Shown in pieces: positions 62,835 to 64,000 of a stretch of DNA of 64,000 nucleotides. A model generated the notes under the pieces. That model ran no database searches. It was given only the letters and a program-made list of their open reading frames with translations, and was not told where the DNA came from. Numbering within the stretch: position 1 is the first letter of the stretch; the number at the start of each line of letters is the position of its first letter. Made by a program: the position numbers and the translations under genes. The stretch is from positions 738,878 through 802,877 of the forward strand of contig NZ_LMOU01000001.1 of the NCBI RefSeq assembly GCF_001423615.1, given 5' to 3'. The DNA comes from Microbacterium sp. Leaf159. GTDB lineage: Bacteria > Actinomycetota > Actinomycetes > Actinomycetales > Microbacteriaceae.

Positions 62835-63704
62835 ATGCGGTTCGCTCATCTGCGTCGTGCCGACTCTCCCGCTGCGCATCTCGCAGTGGTGGAGGGTGCC
62901 GACGCCATCCTCGTCTCCGATCTCCTTCCCGACCCCCCTGGCTCTCTGCAGCAGCTGATCGAAGGCGGAGAGCAGATGCTCGCCGCACTGCGGTCGGCCG
63001 TCGCGGGCGGCGATGCCCCTCGGCATCCGCTCGAAGCATGGGACTTCGCCTCCGCGGTCATCGCTCCCCCCGCCGTCCTCGCGGTCGGGCTCAACTACGC
63101 GGCGCACTCGAGCGAGCTCGGTCTGAAGACCGACGCAGCGCCGACCGTCTTCACCCTGTGGCCCAACTCCCTCACCGGGCACGAGCAGACCACATCGTGG
63201 CCGCGCGCGCTGAGCGAGGCCGTGGACTACGAGGCTGAGCTCGGGGTTCTGATCGGCACGCCCGCCAAGGACGTCAGCGAAGCAGAGGCGCTCTCGTACG
63301 TCTGGGGCTACACGGTCGTCAACGACATCACCGCGCGTAACGTCCAGTTCTCCGAGGCGCAGTGGTCTCGCTGCAAGTCGTTCGACGGATTCACGCCGAC
63401 CGGGCCTTTCGCCGTCACGGCCGACGAGATCTCCGACCCGCAGGACCTGCACATCTGGGCCGTCGTCGACGGACAGACCGTGCAGGACGCGAGCACGGAT
63501 CAGATGGTGCGCTCGGTCGCGAAGCTCATCGCGCACCTCTCGCAGTCGCTGACGCTGCTGCCCGGCACGCTGATCTCGACGGGAAGCCCCGGCGGCGCCG
63601 GTTACTCCCGTGATCCTCAGATCTTCCTGCGCGATCGTTCGACGGTGACCGTCGGCATCGACGGCATCGGCGAGCTGACCACGCACTGCCGCGTCGAGGG
63701 CTGA
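62835..63704 (+). CDS. Fumarylacetoacetate hydrolase family protein
   Basis: This 289-residue protein has the FAH domain (about 75-285) with metal ligands Glu133 and Glu135 (DYEAELGVLIG) and Asp164 (VNDITARN). Related enzymes hydrolyse or decarboxylate 3-ketoacids of aromatic catabolism such as 5-oxopent-3-ene-1,2,5-tricarboxylate. The substrate here is unknown. Confidence 0.9.
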   Translation: MRFAHLRRADSPAAHLAVVEGADAILVSDLLPDPPGSLQQLIEGGEQMLAALRSAVAGGDAPRHPLEAWDFASAVIAPPAVLAVGLNYAAHSSELGLKTDAAPTVFTLWPNSLTGHEQTTSWPRALSEAVDYEAELGVLIGTPAKDVSEAEALSYVWGYTVVNDITARNVQFSEAQWSRCKSFDGFTPTGPFAVTADEISDPQDLHIWAVVDGQTVQDASTDQMVRSVAKLIAHLSQSLTLLPGTLISTGSPGGAGYSRDPQIFLRDRSTVTVGIDGIGELTTHCRVEG

Positions 63705-63718
63705 ACGCCTCGCACGCA

Positions 63719-63770
63719 GACACGGCGAAGGGGCCCCGGCGGATATCCGCCGGGGCCCCTTCGCCGTGTC
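63719..63770. terminator. Perfect 52-base palindrome, bidirectional terminator
   Basis: Two 26-base arms (63719-63744 and 63745-63770) are fully complementary with no spacer. It separates the convergent FAH and aspA genes, so it should stop transcription from both sides. Confidence 0.9.
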
Positions 63771-63773
63771 TCG

Positions 63774-64000
63774 TCAGATCTCGATGAGATCTTCGGGGGC
63801 GATGACCGGGATCGCCGCCGTGATCGCCTCGAGACCGGACAGGCGCGCCGGCGACAACTGCTTGATGACCTCTTCACGCGACATCAGACCGGCCTCGACG
63901 ACCAGATCGGCCACGTTGCGGTTCGTGAGGAGCGCGGTCTTGGCCAGCGCGGCCGCCGCCGCGTAGCCGATGAACGGGGTGAGCGCGGTGATGACGCCGA
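63774..64000 (-). CDS. aspA: Aspartate ammonia-lyase, C-terminal part (window edge)
   Basis: The visible 75 codons encode the C-terminus of a fumarase/aspartase superfamily enzyme: GVITALTPFIGYAAAA, LLTNRNVADLVVEAGLMSREEV and a final IAPEDLIEI. This matches aspartate ammonia-lyase, which releases fumarate and ammonia from aspartate; fumarase C is a weaker alternative. The rest lies beyond the window. Confidence 0.8.
   Translation of the reverse strand, partial: GVITALTPFIGYAAAAALAKTALLTNRNVADLVVEAGLMSREEVIKQLSPARLSGLEAITAAIPVIAPEDLIEI

Noticed and set aside
1..64000. Prophage, transposon, CRISPR array or integrated element
   Set aside because: No transposase, integrase, phage gene or regularly spaced repeat was seen. 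The tRNA-Lys gene shows no flanking integrase or duplicated end.

Overview
The window is high-GC DNA (roughly 68-70 percent by eye), with dense coding, many 1- and 4-base gene overlaps and frequent GTG starts. Gene content and order point to an actinobacterium of the family Microbacteriaceae, most like Microbacterium. The main reasons are the run ftsK-pgsA-cinA-clgR-DUF3046-recA-recX-miaB-miaA...dapF...hflX, the DUF7882 and DUF5302 proteins, the CE1758/CE1759 flavin pair and a tmRNA tag ending in DFALAA. No prophage, insertion sequence, CRISPR array or rRNA was seen. Both ends of the window cut through genes: a thiolase on the left and the C-terminus of a probable aspartate ammonia-lyase on the right.

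Layout. 0-5.5 kb: an acetoacetate/3-oxoacid catabolic operon (CoA-transferase A and B, thiolase) with a divergent IclR regulator, then a MarR-MFS operon and a YbaK-like gene. 5.5-10.2 kb: small lipoproteins, tRNA-Lys(CUU), hisN, a DUF7882 protein, a coiled-coil protein, tmRNA and a SIMPL protein. 10.2-24.4 kb: the conserved housekeeping block (hflX, dapF, miaA, miaB, recX, recA with an SOS box, DUF3046, clgR, cinA, pgsA, ftsK), interrupted by two small enzymes. 24.4-35 kb: RNase J, dapA, a thyA-folA-SDR operon, a thioredoxin/DUF4395/OsmC redox group, dapB and a degenerate aldo/keto reductase. 35.3-37.6 kb: pnp.

37.6-57.4 kb is an accessory block lying between pnp and rpsO, two genes that are neighbours in many bacteria. 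It holds a UDP-glucose 6-dehydrogenase, a glycosyltransferase-SGNH hydrolase fusion, a DedA protein, dctA with a two-component system, a three-gene flavin-enzyme operon, a membrane acyltransferase with a serine hydrolase, the iron-uptake operon efeUOB under a perfect iron-box-like palindrome, an Fe(II) oxygenase, and a membrane protein/winged-helix regulator pair with two tandem operators. 57.4-64 kb: rpsO, an MFS exporter, YceI, an FKBP prolyl isomerase, an alpha/beta hydrolase, a PrsW protease, an FAH-family hydrolase and aspA.

How the parts work together. Lysine/cell-wall precursor synthesis (dapA, dapB, dapF), thymidylate/folate synthesis (thyA, folA), tRNA modification (miaA, miaB) and RNA turnover (RNase J, pnp) are spread through the core. 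Regulation is legible in several places as palindromes at promoters: IclR, MarR, LexA, iron box, YceI and the CTTTCC-N4-GGAAAG pair. Several perfect hairpins serve as terminators between convergent genes.
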